Below are positions 10,380-22,716 of a stretch of 64,000 nucleotides of DNA, in pieces. How positions within the stretch are numbered: position 1 is the stretch's first letter; each line of letters starts with the position of its first letter. A model generated the notes under the pieces. The model was not told where the DNA came from and did not search any database. It saw only the letters and a program-made list of their open reading frames with translations. This stretch comes from Phallus indusiatus (taxonomy: Eukaryota; Basidiomycota; Agaricomycetes; Phallales; Phallaceae): NCBI GenBank assembly GCA_027605045.1, contig JAQFWX010000020.1, positions 124,001 through 188,000 on the forward strand, read 5' to 3'. The translations under genes and the position numbers were made by a program.

Positions 10380-11968
10380 ATAACTGTATTTGTATTTGTA
10401 TTCTCTAACTGACTATGTACTGTAATTCTACACTAATTTATGCATGAATGACTTGATTTAATACTATCTGAATATTTGTGGATAATGAGAATGGCCTCAG
10501 GCGAACCAACAAACACAAGCATTAATGCGGTAGTGGTAACCTCGGTCGTTGCCATCGACCGGCCGCAAGTTTGATTTTCGCTTAATGCATTTTTATTTTT
10601 AAAGCCGTCTCCTTGTCGAGAGATAGAAATTTGAACTTCATCAAAGTGCCGAATGTAAAAATATATCCAGTCGTTTTCTCATACAAAAATACCTTATCAG
10701 TCGATGCTATACATAGAAGCGACGGGTGTGATCCGAACAAGGAATTCTATGTATTAAAGTATGCAGTTGCAATAATTTACTTCTCCGCTAATTTTAATTT
10801 GAAAATGGAATGTATTCAATACTGTTTCAATATCGGACTTCGTTTTTGTTTGAATCCAGGATTAGGCATAGTACGTATATTTCAAGATTCCATCTTCCGC
10901 CATTTTGACCGCGACAACGACGAATGAATGAAACCTGTCAGTGTAGGTTGGCGGTTCGGGAAGTTTGTCAAGTTAGAAAGCAACAAGCTCAACCCCTTGA
11001 CCCTTAGCATTTTTTTCACATTTTCACCAGAGTATGCCACGTATTCAGGTCCATCATCCGTACTAGCAGTAGACCTACTCGACACGAAGAGGTACAAAAC
11101 ACACCGCAGACTGTCCTGAGATCAGATCCGGACCAGGTGAAGCGGTACAATTGGCCCACTAGATATGATGATCGATGACGACGATTGGGTCGACACAACT
11201 GGCGTTCGGATTTCGAAGCTATCGCTTTGCACCATGTATCAATGTATCAATGTCCCTGCCTTTCTCTTCAACCTTCTGAGTTACGCTACGAACGGGAATT
11301 CTGAAATGCCTTCTACTAGTATATGTCGATCATCATTGTCTGCTTGAGAATGTCATATCCTGTCATAACGCACGGCGCGTCCTGTTTCAATTGGATGTTC
11401 GAGCTTCTTTTCTTTTTGATCGAAAAAATACAACTGGAAGATGAAGTAAATTTACACTGAATTTTGTGTGTCATTCGGATGTGAGAGTGAATGAGAAGTC
11501 CAAGCCTCCCATGGCTTCCCACTTGAGATCCAGGCGCATCTGCGCAGCCTCGCACGGCTTACACTTGAAAAAGACAAATGGTCCCATCGAACTGAAGCGG
11601 TGCTAGTTCGTTATTTTAGGCATAAATTCAAGGCCCAAACAGGTTCCAAGGTGTCACGGTTGCCGTCGGTCCAAACAAATTGGCGTTTGCTAATGTCCGG
11701 TGTCATCCCTAGCCAATTTACCTTATCGAAAACTCGATCTTTTTGATTTCATCGGTTAATTTCTCAATCAGAGCAGCCAATGCTATAATAGGGCCACTAT
11801 TCGTAGGCGATGATTTACATCGCTTGTTGTGTTAAGCGTGAGAACCTTTGTCGGAGTTTCAAGCCATTCAATTAAAGGGCTTTCAAAAGGCTCATTCGAG
11901 CATATATAAGTCCTTCAGCCTCGCCGTACATTCTTTCCTTCGACACTTCTTCTTCTTCTCCGCTCAAT
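10380..11968. other. Intergenic; promoter of the channel gene at its end
   Basis: No gene recognised between the condensin relic and the channel gene. A TATA-like CATATATAAG lies near 11899-11908, about 70 bp upstream of the split start codon of the next gene, and is a plausible core promoter. Confidence 0.4.
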
Positions 11969-14900
11969 ATGTATGTCGCTTTTCTCTTGCTAATTCTGCA
12001 GATAAAGCTCACTTTTCTCCAGGTCCAACAGCACGGAAGGCATACAGTCGCAAGCTCCAAACAACTCTACAGCCTCCTTTGTGACCTCTCTCGTTTTCAA
12101 TGCTGCTGTTTTTGGTGCCGAAATTTTGGCATTTACACTCCTTAGAAGACACTTTCAAACAGTCTATGAACCCCGTACTTCCCTAGTACCCCCAGAGTAA
12201 GTATAATACAACCATTGCGTCATTTCGCGACCCTGGCAGTGGAGTCTCAGAAAATCTTCACTGTCTCATCTGCTTGTTCAAGAAACAAACCTCTCTTTTC
12301 CGTCTGTTTTCTTTCTCGTACCCTTACTGATGATTGCGATTACTACAGCAAACGATCTCCGCCCTTGCCGCAGGATTGGTTCGGGTGGACAATCGCGGTG
12401 TTTAATGCAGATCCGAAACAAATAATGCACCAAAATGGTCTTGATTCGTACATGTTTGTCCGGTTTGTGCGAAGTCAGTTGTTTCAATTATTATTCTCTT
12501 CATTATCCTGATTCGTCATTTTTTCTAGTGATGGTCAAAATTCTCCTCCCGATTTGGGTAATCAGTTGGGGTGTCTTAATGCCCATCACCAGCGTACATA
12601 CCGGAGTGCCTGGTAATACCGGCTTGGTCATGTTCACTTTTGGAAATGTTGCTCCCAAAGATTCCGTTCGTTATTCAGCCCACTTGGTCCTCGCATGGGT
12701 ATTCACTTGTAAGTATTTACTATTCCCATACTTTCTTTTAAATTAGGTATCGTTTTAAAGAGTATTTTTTAGTCTACATACTATACGTGCTTTACACCGA
12801 ACTTCACCATTTCATAAGCATTCGCCAACACCACCTTGTTGATAAGGCACACTCTCCAACGGCGCAGGCTAACACACTTCTCATTACTGGCATTCCACAA
12901 AGATACCTGAGCGAGGAAGCTCTTACCAATCTCTTCAAGCATGTTCCAGGCGGTGTCAGAAAGGTCTGGCTGAACCACGAATTGAAGAACTTGCCTGGCT
13001 TTTATGATCGTCGCATGTCGGCTTGCGACAAACTTGAAACTGCCGAACACAATCTCATCAAGACCGCTATCAGACTGCACAAGAAAAACCCCACCAAGGA
13101 TAATGCTGGCTCCGCAGACATTGAACAAAGCGTCGCATTAGCGGACCGTCTTGTTCCTAGAAAGAAGCGTCCTACCCATCGTTTACCCTTAAGCTTTATG
13201 CCTTTTTCATTGCCATTGATCGGGAAAAAAGTAGACACCATTGACTGGGCACGTGGCGAAATTGTGCGAATGACCGATGTCCTCGAGGCTGAGAGAGCCA
13301 TATTGCGTTCCGAGGTCCGAGCCAGTCGCAAGAAACCTCTCCTCTCATTGAGACGCACCACCAAAGATGAACCCGAGGTTTACAACAAGTACCCACCGTT
13401 GAATTCCGCTTTCATTTTATTCTATCAACAAATTGGTGCCCATATGGCAGCACAGGCCCTTATCCATCATGAGCCTTATCGCATGGTAGGGAAATACATT
13501 GAAATTTCTCCGGATGATGTTGTCTGGGGCAACCTTGGTCTCAGCCCATACGAGATTCTTATTCGTCGCGCTATCAGTTTCGGTCTCACTGCTGCACTTA
13601 TCGTTGGCTGGGCAATTCCAGGTCCGTAGTTCTTCTTGTCTGCGTAAGCTATCATGTTTATATGAACCACGATGTAGTGTCGTTTGTTGGTTTCGTTTCA
13701 AATGTCGCCCAGCTCTGTAAAACTTACAAATGGCTCGCGTGGCTCTGCACTCTTCCAAAACCAATTGTCGGTATTATACAGGGCATTCTACCGTCTGTTC
13801 TCCTCGCTGTCCTGTTCATTTTGCTACCCATTGTATTACGATTGTTTGCGCGCTTCGAAGGAATTCCTACTCGAGCTGGCATTGAACTCAGTCTCATGAC
13901 ACGGTTGTTTATTTTCCAAGTTGTTGTAAGTCTTGAAAGGATTTTACTATCTTCAGTACCAGCTCAGCGATATTGTTTTTATAGCATGGTTTCTTGGTTG
14001 TGACAATCAGTTCGGGTATTATCGCTGCTCTTCCACAATTGGTCAAGAATCCTTCTTCTGTACCGTTATTGCTTGCCCAAAAGCTCCCCAATGCCAGTAC
14101 ATTCTTCCTCACATATATCAGTAAGCAATGAATAATGCTTGTACGTCGTACTTTACTTATCGATTTTTCCAGTCCTTCAGGGTTTGTCCGGTACTGCGGG
14201 TGGATTCCTTACGATTGTATCCCTCGTGTTGTACTATGTGAAACTCTCCATCCTCGGTTCTACACCTCGGTCCATTTACAACATTAAGTTTGCTCTTGCG
14301 GATGTTGCGTGGGGAACAACTTACCCGGCTGTCACCCTTCTTGTTGTTATCAGTAGGTTTGAAAAACTGTGGAACCTCCGATCGCTTGTACTGATTTTTA
14401 TTTACGAAAAGCCTTCGGATATATGATTATCTCGCCCATCATCAACGGTCTCGCGTGCTTCACGTTCTTCCTCTTCTACATGCTCTACAAGTACCTCTTC
14501 CTTTGGCAGTTGGATATGCCACCATCGGGAGATACGGGCGGTTTGTTCTTTGCGAAAGCCATTCAACATACCTTTGTTGGCTTGTATGTCCAACAAATAT
14601 GCTTGTGTGCCTTGTTCTTCTTGTCCCGAGACCAGAGTAAGAACGTTTCTGCCATACCAGAGGGTGCATTGATGGTCGTCCTTATCGCTTTCACCGTACG
14701 TGCCTAAGTTTAAACTTCCACCATACTTATTTGCTCAACTTGTTTTTTTTTTTGTGGGGGAACAGGCTGCCTTTAATTATCTTCTGAATTCGTCATTCCA
14801 ACATTTATTGCACTCTCTGCCTTTGACTCTGGCAGACCGTGCTTACGAGATGCCGGAGGAACTCCAGCAGCCCGTTGTAGAAGAACAGGACAAACACGAA

Positions 14901-15167
14901 GAAGACGTCAGCGAGAATAGCGAAGAAAAGGCTGCATTGACTGGCGTTAAACCGCACTCGGCTACTACCCAAACACCCACGGACTTTGAACACCCTGCTG
15001 TTCGTGCACCGTTCCGCCCCATATGGATGGCTGCGGATCCGTTAGGACTTGGGAATTCTGAAGCTAAGATTATGAACGGCAATGGCATCGAAGCTTCCAC
15101 TATTCACGCGATGATTGACGAAGATTGTCATGTGGAAGTTGATGGACCAGCTCCGGGAGATGACTGA
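11969..15167 (+). CDS. CSC1/OSCA-like hyperosmolality-gated cation channel
   Basis: Nine or more exons encode about 860 residues of the CSC1/OSCA/TMEM63 family (Pfam RSN1_TM, PHM7_cyt, RSN1_7TM). Order: N-terminal membrane helix (SLVFNAAVFGAEILAFTLLR), WTIAVFNADP with DSYMFVRFVR, helix-rich PIWVISWGV, then the cytosolic domain with the RNA-recognition-like opening LLITGIPQRYLSEEALTNLF, and PPLNSAFILFYQQIGAHMA. The multi-helix pore domain follows, with PSVLLAVLFILLPIVLRLFA and the conserved FGYMIISPIINGLACFTFF. The C-terminal tail is acidic. The family forms mechanosensitive Ca2+-permeable channels of the plasma membrane. The start codon itself is split by an intron: AT at 11969-11970, intron 11971-12022, G at 12023. 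All introns are GT-AG and no frame break was found. The nearest in-frame alternative start would lose the first helix. Confidence 0.88.
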
Positions 15168-16932
15168 ATGAAATGAAATGTTATGATTGCATTTGCATGA
15201 CATGAATGAAACCTCATTTTCCCTCTTCTGCTCCTTTTTTTTTCCTTTATTAATGATATATACCACCCCAATTCATTCTCGCTGTATCTGATCAATTGTT
15301 TTCTTACATTACATTACTGTACTTTATCTTTTTTTTGTCAAGGCATTTTTAGTGATCTTCTTTTTTTCTTGGTCTTTTTTAAGATTTTATAATTCTCATT
15401 TTTTAATGTCATTTTTCATGTATGTTAGCGGACAATTCACTGAATTGAAATATTTGGTACCAATTCCGGTGACGGTCGGTCTGGCGTACTATCAGTAGTG
15501 TTAGTTGCCTTCTTTTAATTCATCATGCGCAGGCTGATCATAGAGGGTAATTCGCGAGGCATTCCCCAATTGCCCCATGGCTGAGTTGGTCACAGCGTCC
15601 CAACCCACCTCGTTGTCAGGATCTTCGGCCACATGCGGTGCGCATTGGTACATGTATCAGGGCAAAGTTCACTTTATGAGCTGAGACAGTTGAAAGTTGA
15701 AGGCTTGGTTTACCGGTAACCTGGTTCTGTACATCTCACCCGGAACAGGAAGCATTCTCGAACAAATCCAACTGAAGAAGTGGGAAGCCGTGCCATCTGT
15801 TCGAAAAGCGGGGCATTTGGAACTGCAGCTAATTGCGTGGGTCAGTGGAACCATATGCAAAACGTAAGGTTGAAGCATTCGTCGGAGCATTGCGGACGAA
15901 CAAACCGTAAACGTTGGAGGGGACTGAGCTGACAGCCCTGGGTACCAGTGGCTCGACGTAAGCGCGTCTTTTTTGCTGTTTGCATATGATATTCACAAAT
16001 ATTGTATTCCATAGTCGCAACATAGTCGACATTGCACCGTTCGCTCGTACATATTTCCAAGAACAATCATCGCTGAATTGCACACTTAAGACTCGTCCTT
16101 CACTGTCCCAGACGCTTCGAGAAATTCAAGAGGTCCGGTGTTTCAGCAAGCAAAGTCCCGAACAAGATTTGTGCGAGTGACCAGGACAACGTACAAGCAC
16201 AGGTTTGTTGACTTATTTATTTATATTCAACGTATCTCGTGGGCGAATTTGAATTCTGCACACCAGGTTTCTTCGCTTATTCATTTGGTCACAATCAGTC
16301 AAGGTACCACATGGGACTTTTCTATAGCGATGCAGTGACTAATATATATCCATCGTCTCGGACCGTCAGGAAACCGCATTGAATAGTTCTTTAAGCTCTG
16401 TAACACCGCTCGATATTCTGCTCTTTCAGCTCAGCTGCATGCACACAATCTAAAGCTACGTCGGTGCGAGGGTATAGATGCTTATCCTCATTATTACCTA
16501 TAATTGTGAAATACGGGTCCGATTACTCATGGGATGGTAGGCCAAAATCAAGCGGAATCCGTATGGAGGGTGATACCGGCGACTTCGGCTTAGTTCATAA
16601 AGTATCTTACAATATCATTTGCCTGTGTGCATATCTACGCTTTTAACTCATTAATAAAACGATAGGCTTAAGTTGTTGGAACAATCTAGCTGAGTTTGTA
16701 TGGAACCTGTGCTCGGCTACATATATTTATTGGGACTCAGATTCCTATGCAACTTCCTATTTAAGGTACGGCTGATATTCCTCCGAACTGAGCTGAGGTC
16801 TTTCCACAGCCTTGAGGTTTTCATAAAGACACAGTGTTATAAGAACAAATAGGTAACAGAGAAGTACCCCTCAATCTCCTTCCATAGCCATACTTGAAAC
16901 CTCAGACCTCAATAGTTCGATACCTTTCTATT
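15168..16932. other. Intergenic, no gene recognised
   Basis: T-rich 3' region of the channel gene (15170-15430), then about 1.5 kb with no coding pattern I can support. Short overlapping frames at 15.67-16.34 kb show no family and no consistent splice signals. The last 150 bp precede F2 and resemble the sequence before F1. Confidence 0.4.
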
Positions 16933-17736
16933 ATGACGACTGTTGTCTCCGATACTCTCACCACTTGTAATGTGGGTGTCATTCTTTCTGAACCAAATGA
17001 CCTCTCTCATTGAATGGTCCTTTAGTCAGCTTCACCAGTTCCAGCACCGGGGCGTCCCTTGTTTTCCGTTCCTTATAAACCGATCACCCCTCTTGCGGAG
17101 AAACCATTATCTATCCCTTCTGTCGCTCCTTTGGAGTTACAACTATCCACTACGATATCTCCCAGTCCTACCAATATCATTCCAGTCACAAATGCAGCCG
17201 TTACTCCTATGGCGAGATCAATCGACTACGAGAACTTGATTAGCTTGTTGCTCGGGATGCTAACGGGTGCCCTGATATCACTTATACTTTGGATCCGTTA
17301 CAGAAATTTCTTTTATAAATGGGCACGCGATGTGGAAGAGAGGAGAAAACAAGCTGAAGCATCACTGTCGAATGATCGGGAGACCGCCGGGTTGGAGAAA
17401 GCCCTCCATGACTACCACGATGGGGACGATTTGATAGAAAAAGGCGGGATAGTTTTCGCAATGCCGTCTTCAACTGAATCTGAGGAAACGTTAATTTATT
17501 CTCCAAATGGCATATCTCCAATTCGAGTTCCAACCCTCCCTACGGTTAATTTTCAGGAAGAAGACAAAGTTGTAAATCACACCGCCGAGAATCATGGACA
17601 GAATATCTACATTCCCACTACCATTCAGCGCCCTGATCGACCTTCTGTCGTCCCAGCGACGGAACAAGACGAGTTTTTTGTTATCGATACCGATAGTTTG
17701 AAGGCTTCAATTGAGAATCAGGTAATTTACACATGA
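16933..17736 (+). CDS. F2: Ser/Thr-rich single-pass membrane protein, last exon missing
   Basis: Family member closest to F1: both begin MTT, and exon 1 (16933-16971) is followed by a 54 nt intron at the same place and of the same length as in F1. Exon 2 (17026-17721) encodes a Pro/Ser/Thr-rich outer part, a membrane helix (ISLLLGMLTGALISLILWI), a basic RYRNFFYKWARD stop-transfer region and a tail. The donor after ENQ (17722) is present, but the expected RWHADSG...YTHN exon does not follow. Either the frame stops four codons later (VIYT, TGA) or the donor joins the VHL-like exon at 17892, which is in phase. The TM region is less conserved than in the other copies. Confidence 0.6.
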
Positions 17737-17891
17737 TGTATACATGATAGATCATCGCAGATGTCACTGATATTATGTAAAATCTTGCTACTAAGGATGC
17801 GACTCGGGCAAGTCCAATTTTTTTTCTTTGCGCATCTTTATCCTAAACAAACTATTCTTTCAATAAGCTTTACCCTTTATCGGCAAATCAG

Positions 17892-18396
17892 AACATCGTT
17901 GGTCTCAAGTCCCTCCAAAGCGAGACAGTCGCATTCATTACATTCTACAATCTATCGACACAAAGCGTGGATATCACTTGGATCAATTTCGAAGGTAACC
18001 GCCAGTTATACAAAACCCTCGGATCGTATGACAACTACCGACAACAAACTTATGTTACTCATCCTTGGGAGGTTGTCGTCGGAGGCCGCTCTTCTGTATT
18101 CCTCCCGACCGCTGGGGTTGAATACTATGTGTTCATTGGTGATACCGACAAGCCCGTCAGTCATTTCACGAAACCGATCTTCTTTCGACGTTATTTTACT
18201 GATACTTTCGGTCAGGCACTTGTTCCCCTTAGTGGATGCAGGGGCCTTAGGAGAACTTAATTTCTATAGAACGGTCAAATCGGGAGAAACATATACCCAG
18301 GATACCTACGTTGGCCATCTCTGGCAAGTAGTCGCCTCGAATGGGAGTAAAACTTGTCATGGATCAATTGACTCTGATGCCAGCGTTTTCATATGA
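17892..18396 (+). pseudogene. VHL beta-domain-like segment with a second partial copy
   Basis: Resembles the beta domain of von Hippel-Lindau tumour-suppressor-like proteins, the substrate-recognition part of a cullin ubiquitin ligase. VDITWINFEGNRQLYKTL, then YRQQTYVTHPWEVV fits the known V-x-W-x-N-F-x-G ... Y-x-x-H-x-W pattern. The first frame ends at 18260. A second half-repeat, TVKSGETYTQDTYVGHLWQV, follows a possible acceptor at about 18268 and stops at TGA 18396. No independent start codon with a good context was found, and the alpha domain is absent. It may be a truncated gene or a 3' exon captured by F2. Confidence 0.5.
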
Positions 18397-20302
18397 GTGC
18401 CAGGCAAAGAGATCTAGTTTTACGTAACTTCAATAATGGATATGTTTATTTCCACGATGAAATGCTTTCTTTACGAATTTCTTGTTTAACCGCAATATGA
18501 CGGAGCGTAGGCTTTGTGTTGTTTGAATTGTTACATATTATATGACCGGGGTCATCTGTTCGTCGTGCGTTCAGTGGTCCACGTGCATGCCACATGAACG
18601 ATATGAGGCCGCTCGACCCCAACGCCACAGTTTACAGCCTATCAGCTACGTGGAGGATATTAAAATTCCCACTGAGACGTGTCTATAAGTAATGAGTGCC
18701 AAGAAACTCGTTAATGGGAAGGATAAATTCACCCGCATGCCACACAATGATCTTTTAAATATGCTGTTTGTTGCTTTCGAAGAGCAGGAACGTCGGTGTT
18801 TCCCAAATTTGCGAGAATGTATTAGGAAGAACAATTGAATGGACGGGATCTAGAAAGATAAAATGGATTCAATAATGGAGATGATGTTATAACGCAAATT
18901 GTACCTTCGTTTTGTATCAGAAATATAATCCTGTTCGGGTGAGATGTGCGTATTGGGGATGTGGTCCTACCTACTATTAATATATTGAATCTATAGCACA
19001 ATGTCGCAACGCGGCACACGCGCTCAGCTGAGCAGGAAGCGCCGTCGCGGCTGCATCATCTGTTGTCCTCTGCCCAGCGCGGCAGACATCTCGTGTCTCA
19101 TCAATTCACCATCTTCTCGCAGACTTCCTTCCCTCTGCGCATCCCAGACAGATGGATGTTTCTTAGAGCGTGCCTTTACAACTGAATCAAGCGCAGTAGG
19201 AACAACTGGGTCGAAGCAACGGCGGCTGCACTTCCTCGCCCGTCCTGTGGCATCCAGGCCCGTCCTAGCCAACTTTATTTCACTTCTTAACTTAGCTGGT
19301 AACCAAACTCACTCACAACTCAACTCAACTTTCAACTCAAACTCTCAATTTGGTTCTCTGTGAGGATCTAGGGGCGGTGGCCTATTAGCGGTGGCTTAGT
19401 AGCGGTGGCCTAGTGGCAGTAGCCTGGGAGCAACAAACCTGGCGGCGGTAGCCTGGTAGCAGGGACGGTTGTGAATTCCCGTCCACATTACCTGACCCAA
19501 CGGCCACTTTGCGTTGGTGGGGTGGTCGTCGGTGACCACGGTCGCAGTTGTGGGTGAGCGGTCACCGGTCACCGCGCACCAAGCCTGTCGGCTCCTGCCC
19601 CTTCCGCAGAGCTCCTCCTGAGCAGCGACGGAGTGTTTGACGAGGCTGGAATTGATCACAACGACAATGGCCGGGGCCGGCGAGTCCATTGGGGTTTGAG
19701 ATTAGCGCCCATACCACTTTTTCACCTTAATCACTCTATGTACGAATCACGATTACCATCCAGCCTTGCAGAATTTCATAGGAGGACCGCGTAGTTTCAA
19801 GTCGAACTTGCTTGCAAAATTAATATGTTCTTCAGTATATATACCCTTGTGTCTTGGCATTGGGGTTAAAGACGGCCGAACTACAGTGCTGTCTATCACC
19901 AATTCCGGGAGATTCAACGTACGTTGTGGTAATTGTCATGAGGACTGATGGGTTTCATTCACAGTCTTTCCTTAAATTTAATACAATTATTTGATTTTGA
20001 TCATCATTCAAGTAAACCACGCAAAATTACCAAGGGTTGACTTGTTATTCTTGCAGCTCGCATGTGCTCCTTGCCGCTTCTTGACAACTTCTTGATATCT
20101 CTCGCCCACTTGCGAGCTTCATTGAGGTATTGCCTCCTATGCAACCTCTCAAGGTAGAGCTGAGATTCCGTCGAGCTACTCTGCGTTGAAATCTTCATCA
20201 ATCATCTCTTCTTCCAGAACAAGATGACAGATACATCCCGTTAAATTGAGAAACTCTCATCTGTTCTTTCTCTCGCAGCCGTTCACAGTGGCATTCCCTA
20301 AT
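18397..20302. other. Intergenic with a GC-rich block
   Basis: No supported gene. 19.0-19.7 kb is markedly GC-richer than its surroundings and has an open frame from 19001 without recognisable domains, so I do not call it. It contains the G-rich minisatellite at 19372-19465. The part just before 20303 is the presumed F3 promoter. Confidence 0.4.
19372..19465. repeat. Degenerate GGCGGTGGCCTAG-type minisatellite
   Basis: About six imperfect units of 13-16 bp built on GCGGTGGCCTAGTA follow one another with substitutions and small length changes. It lies in a GC-rich block with no gene. Confidence 0.65.
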
Positions 20303-21713
20303 ATGTCTATTACTTCCATGGTGGGTTTTTCCATTTTATTGGTATATATCATTGAATTGACATTTCACAAGGTCACTTCTATAACGGAGCCAGTCGATCT
20401 AAAATCTTTGACTTTCAATTCCCTCCGGGCTCTCGAAGGGAGAGGTATCAAGCCTTTCTTTCAAAATGATACCAACCGGTCACCAGGTGACGTTCTCTCT
20501 TCTGGCTAACATCTTGTACTGACGTTATTGATCAATTTTCTACTTCCCCATTACTGGACCTTCCTCTCCCTTTGCCATCGACTTGTTCAGATGGCCCCGG
20601 CCCTGTCAATGGAATTATTGCAACAATGTCAGAATCTCCTATTTCAACATCACAGCTGACGAATAGCTCAAAAATACCACCACCTGTCACTACCACGCTC
20701 ACGACCACCATAACTACGCCTAAGCCTGATGATACTACGAGGATCACTGTTACAGTCCTTTCATCAGCTAACGGTACTTCCTCTTCTGGCAAAAACCCCA
20801 ATATACTGATGATGATTGGCATTGTGATTGGCATTGTCGTGTTTATCGTTCTTGGAGGTGTTCTTTTTCTTTTCAGACGACGTAACAAGCGCGGCTCGCC
20901 ACGGCAAAACAAAACCGCGTTTGATTCTGAATGCGAACAACATAATCAAACTGCAATATCGACGATGGACAGTAACAATAGGTCAAGTTCAAATTCTTTG
21001 CGCGTCCATCGCGATAACGTCAGGCAACGTGGACTTGTCTGCAATCTGTTAATGCCGCTACGAAATCGCCATGATAATACGCACATTGCGAATGCAACAA
21101 CAACTTCAGTCGTTGACTTCGAATCTACCACCGAAGCGTCATTGATTTCCCACACCATAACACCATTTCGGATTTCATCAACAAATCGACCTGCTCCAGA
21201 TTCCGATGGAAGACAAGGAAAACCACATCGGAGGATCTGACCGTTGCTATGGAGCCCAACCCTCGACTTTCTCAATCTGTCAACTACGTCGACGACGTCC
21301 ATGGTGGTCATAATAGTATTCAAAACGACGCTATCAATCCAGGTTTGCATCAATCCGAGCCCGAAAATATCATTAGGTCGCTGCCCGAACCTCCCGTCCA
21401 AGTGCCACAACCATCATTACGAACAGGAGATTCAGTTGCTGAAGCAGCACCAGTGTTGTTGACTGTGCCACCTCCGAGTTGGAGGAATAACTTGAACTCT
21501 ACAATAACCACGGCGAGTATAGTAAACCTTCAACCAAGAAAAAACGGGATTAACATTTTTATTTAATAGTTGTTTGCTGGTCACGACTCGAGATGGCATG
21601 CCGATAGTGGTATTCGTCTGGGTAGGGGAACCTTACTGTACGACGAAGGGACAAATTCAGAGTGGTCTTTACAATCTAAGGACAGATTTCCACCTGTGTA
21701 TACCCATAATTAG
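20303..21713 (+). CDS. F3: Ser/Thr-rich single-pass membrane protein, frameshifted
   Basis: Exons as inferred: 20303-20320, 20372-20486, 20591-about 21502, 21570-21713. Contains a Thr-rich outer region (TTTLTTTITTPKP), the family membrane helix (MIGIVIGIVVFIVLGGVLFL) with an RRRNKR stop-transfer, a tail and the signature last exon RWHADSGIRLGRGTLLYDEG...PPVYTHN. Two defects: around 21190-21240 the tail changes frame (it meets TGA at 21238 while the homologous SEDLTVAMEPNPRLSQS continues in the next frame), and the last intron begins GC (ACG|GCGAGT) instead of GT. It is probably a recent pseudogene unless the frameshift is a sequencing error. Confidence 0.6.
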
Positions 21714-22265
21714 ATACACAATTCCGATAATATTGCCATGCGTGCCAGAACCTTGAGTTGAATAGTACTTTATTTAAAGGAATTAATATAAGGATTGTAC
21801 ATCGACAGTTGTCATGTTCACATAATGGTCAATCCTTCTCCCATTTCGTCTACCGTCATAACGTTTTTTATAACCGATATGGATTAATCACAGGTGACTC
21901 TCAGGCATGTTTGATATATGATGATGAGTACATGAATTCATCCAAATCTGATTGGATGTTAATATACAAACCTCAACCCCGGCAAAGGCTTGTTGTGCTG
22001 TGATCTTGTTTCCATCTGCCCAACGTATCATTCAGCAACACGGAGCAAAGAGTCCCCGGAACACGTACTACCCATTCTTATACTAAAACATCACGCTTCA
22101 GTTTTCCCAATTGATACAAGTTGAGACCATATGCAAAAATGGGTCGTTACTCTTCTGTTTCCCTTTGGACTGAGGTGCTTTACCCCCCCCCCGGGCACTT
22201 TTCTAGTTTGAAGGTTACAGCAACGTGTTCTGGTAAATTGATATGCGCCGTCAGGAGGTAGGCAG
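21714..22265. other. Intergenic, no gene recognised
   Basis: Downstream of F3. A C-run (10 C) occurs at about 22184-22193. Nothing else is supportable. Confidence 0.35.
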
Positions 22266-22585
22266 AGAAATTCAGGGAATCAGTGTTGTGTGCTCAGAGG
22301 GAAATCATGATGGGGGCATAAAAGTCACTGTTTTTCGTGTGTCGAAAAGGTAGTTTTTTTATATACAGTTTGTAAAATATATGTTCCAGGAAAATGGAAC
22401 TAAAAGGTGATTGGAAAGGTAAAAAATAAGAAATGTGAATTTCAAATAAAAGTGAGACGAAGGGGGAATAAAAGGTAAAAAATAGAAAATATAGCCTATT
22501 AGTATCTCAAAGTCGCCTAGCCGTAAGGAACGGCGCATATAGCCTTCGCTTACAAATCTCTGTGTAGCCTGTTTCCGCACTCATC
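22266..22585 (+). repeat. Interspersed repeat, inverted partner at about 47525-47850
   Basis: About 310 bp that is the reverse complement of 47525-47850 with roughly 80-85 percent identity by eye. Shared blocks include CAGTGTTGTGTG, AGAGGGAAATCAT, CAGTTTGTAAA, CCGTAAGGAACGGCGCATAT and GTGTAGCCTG. No protein-coding potential and no clear tRNA boxes; identity unknown. It ends directly against the promoter of F4. Confidence 0.7.
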
Positions 22586-22716
22586 AAAATGATGACGAAA
22601 AACCATCTCATCTGTTTTGTATTTCGTATTCATATATAACATTATTACTCTTCCCAAGCTCTTTATCGAACTCGCTCACAATTACCCTCTCTAAGGTGCC
22701 TACTTTGTCTACCATC

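Noticed and set aside
13002..13764. Long minus-strand frames under the channel gene
   Set aside because: Shadows of the well-supported plus-strand exons of the CSC1/OSCA-like gene.
19001..19363. 120-codon frame in GC-rich DNA
   Set aside because: GC-rich sequence gives long frames by chance; no domain, no splice pattern and no relative seen.
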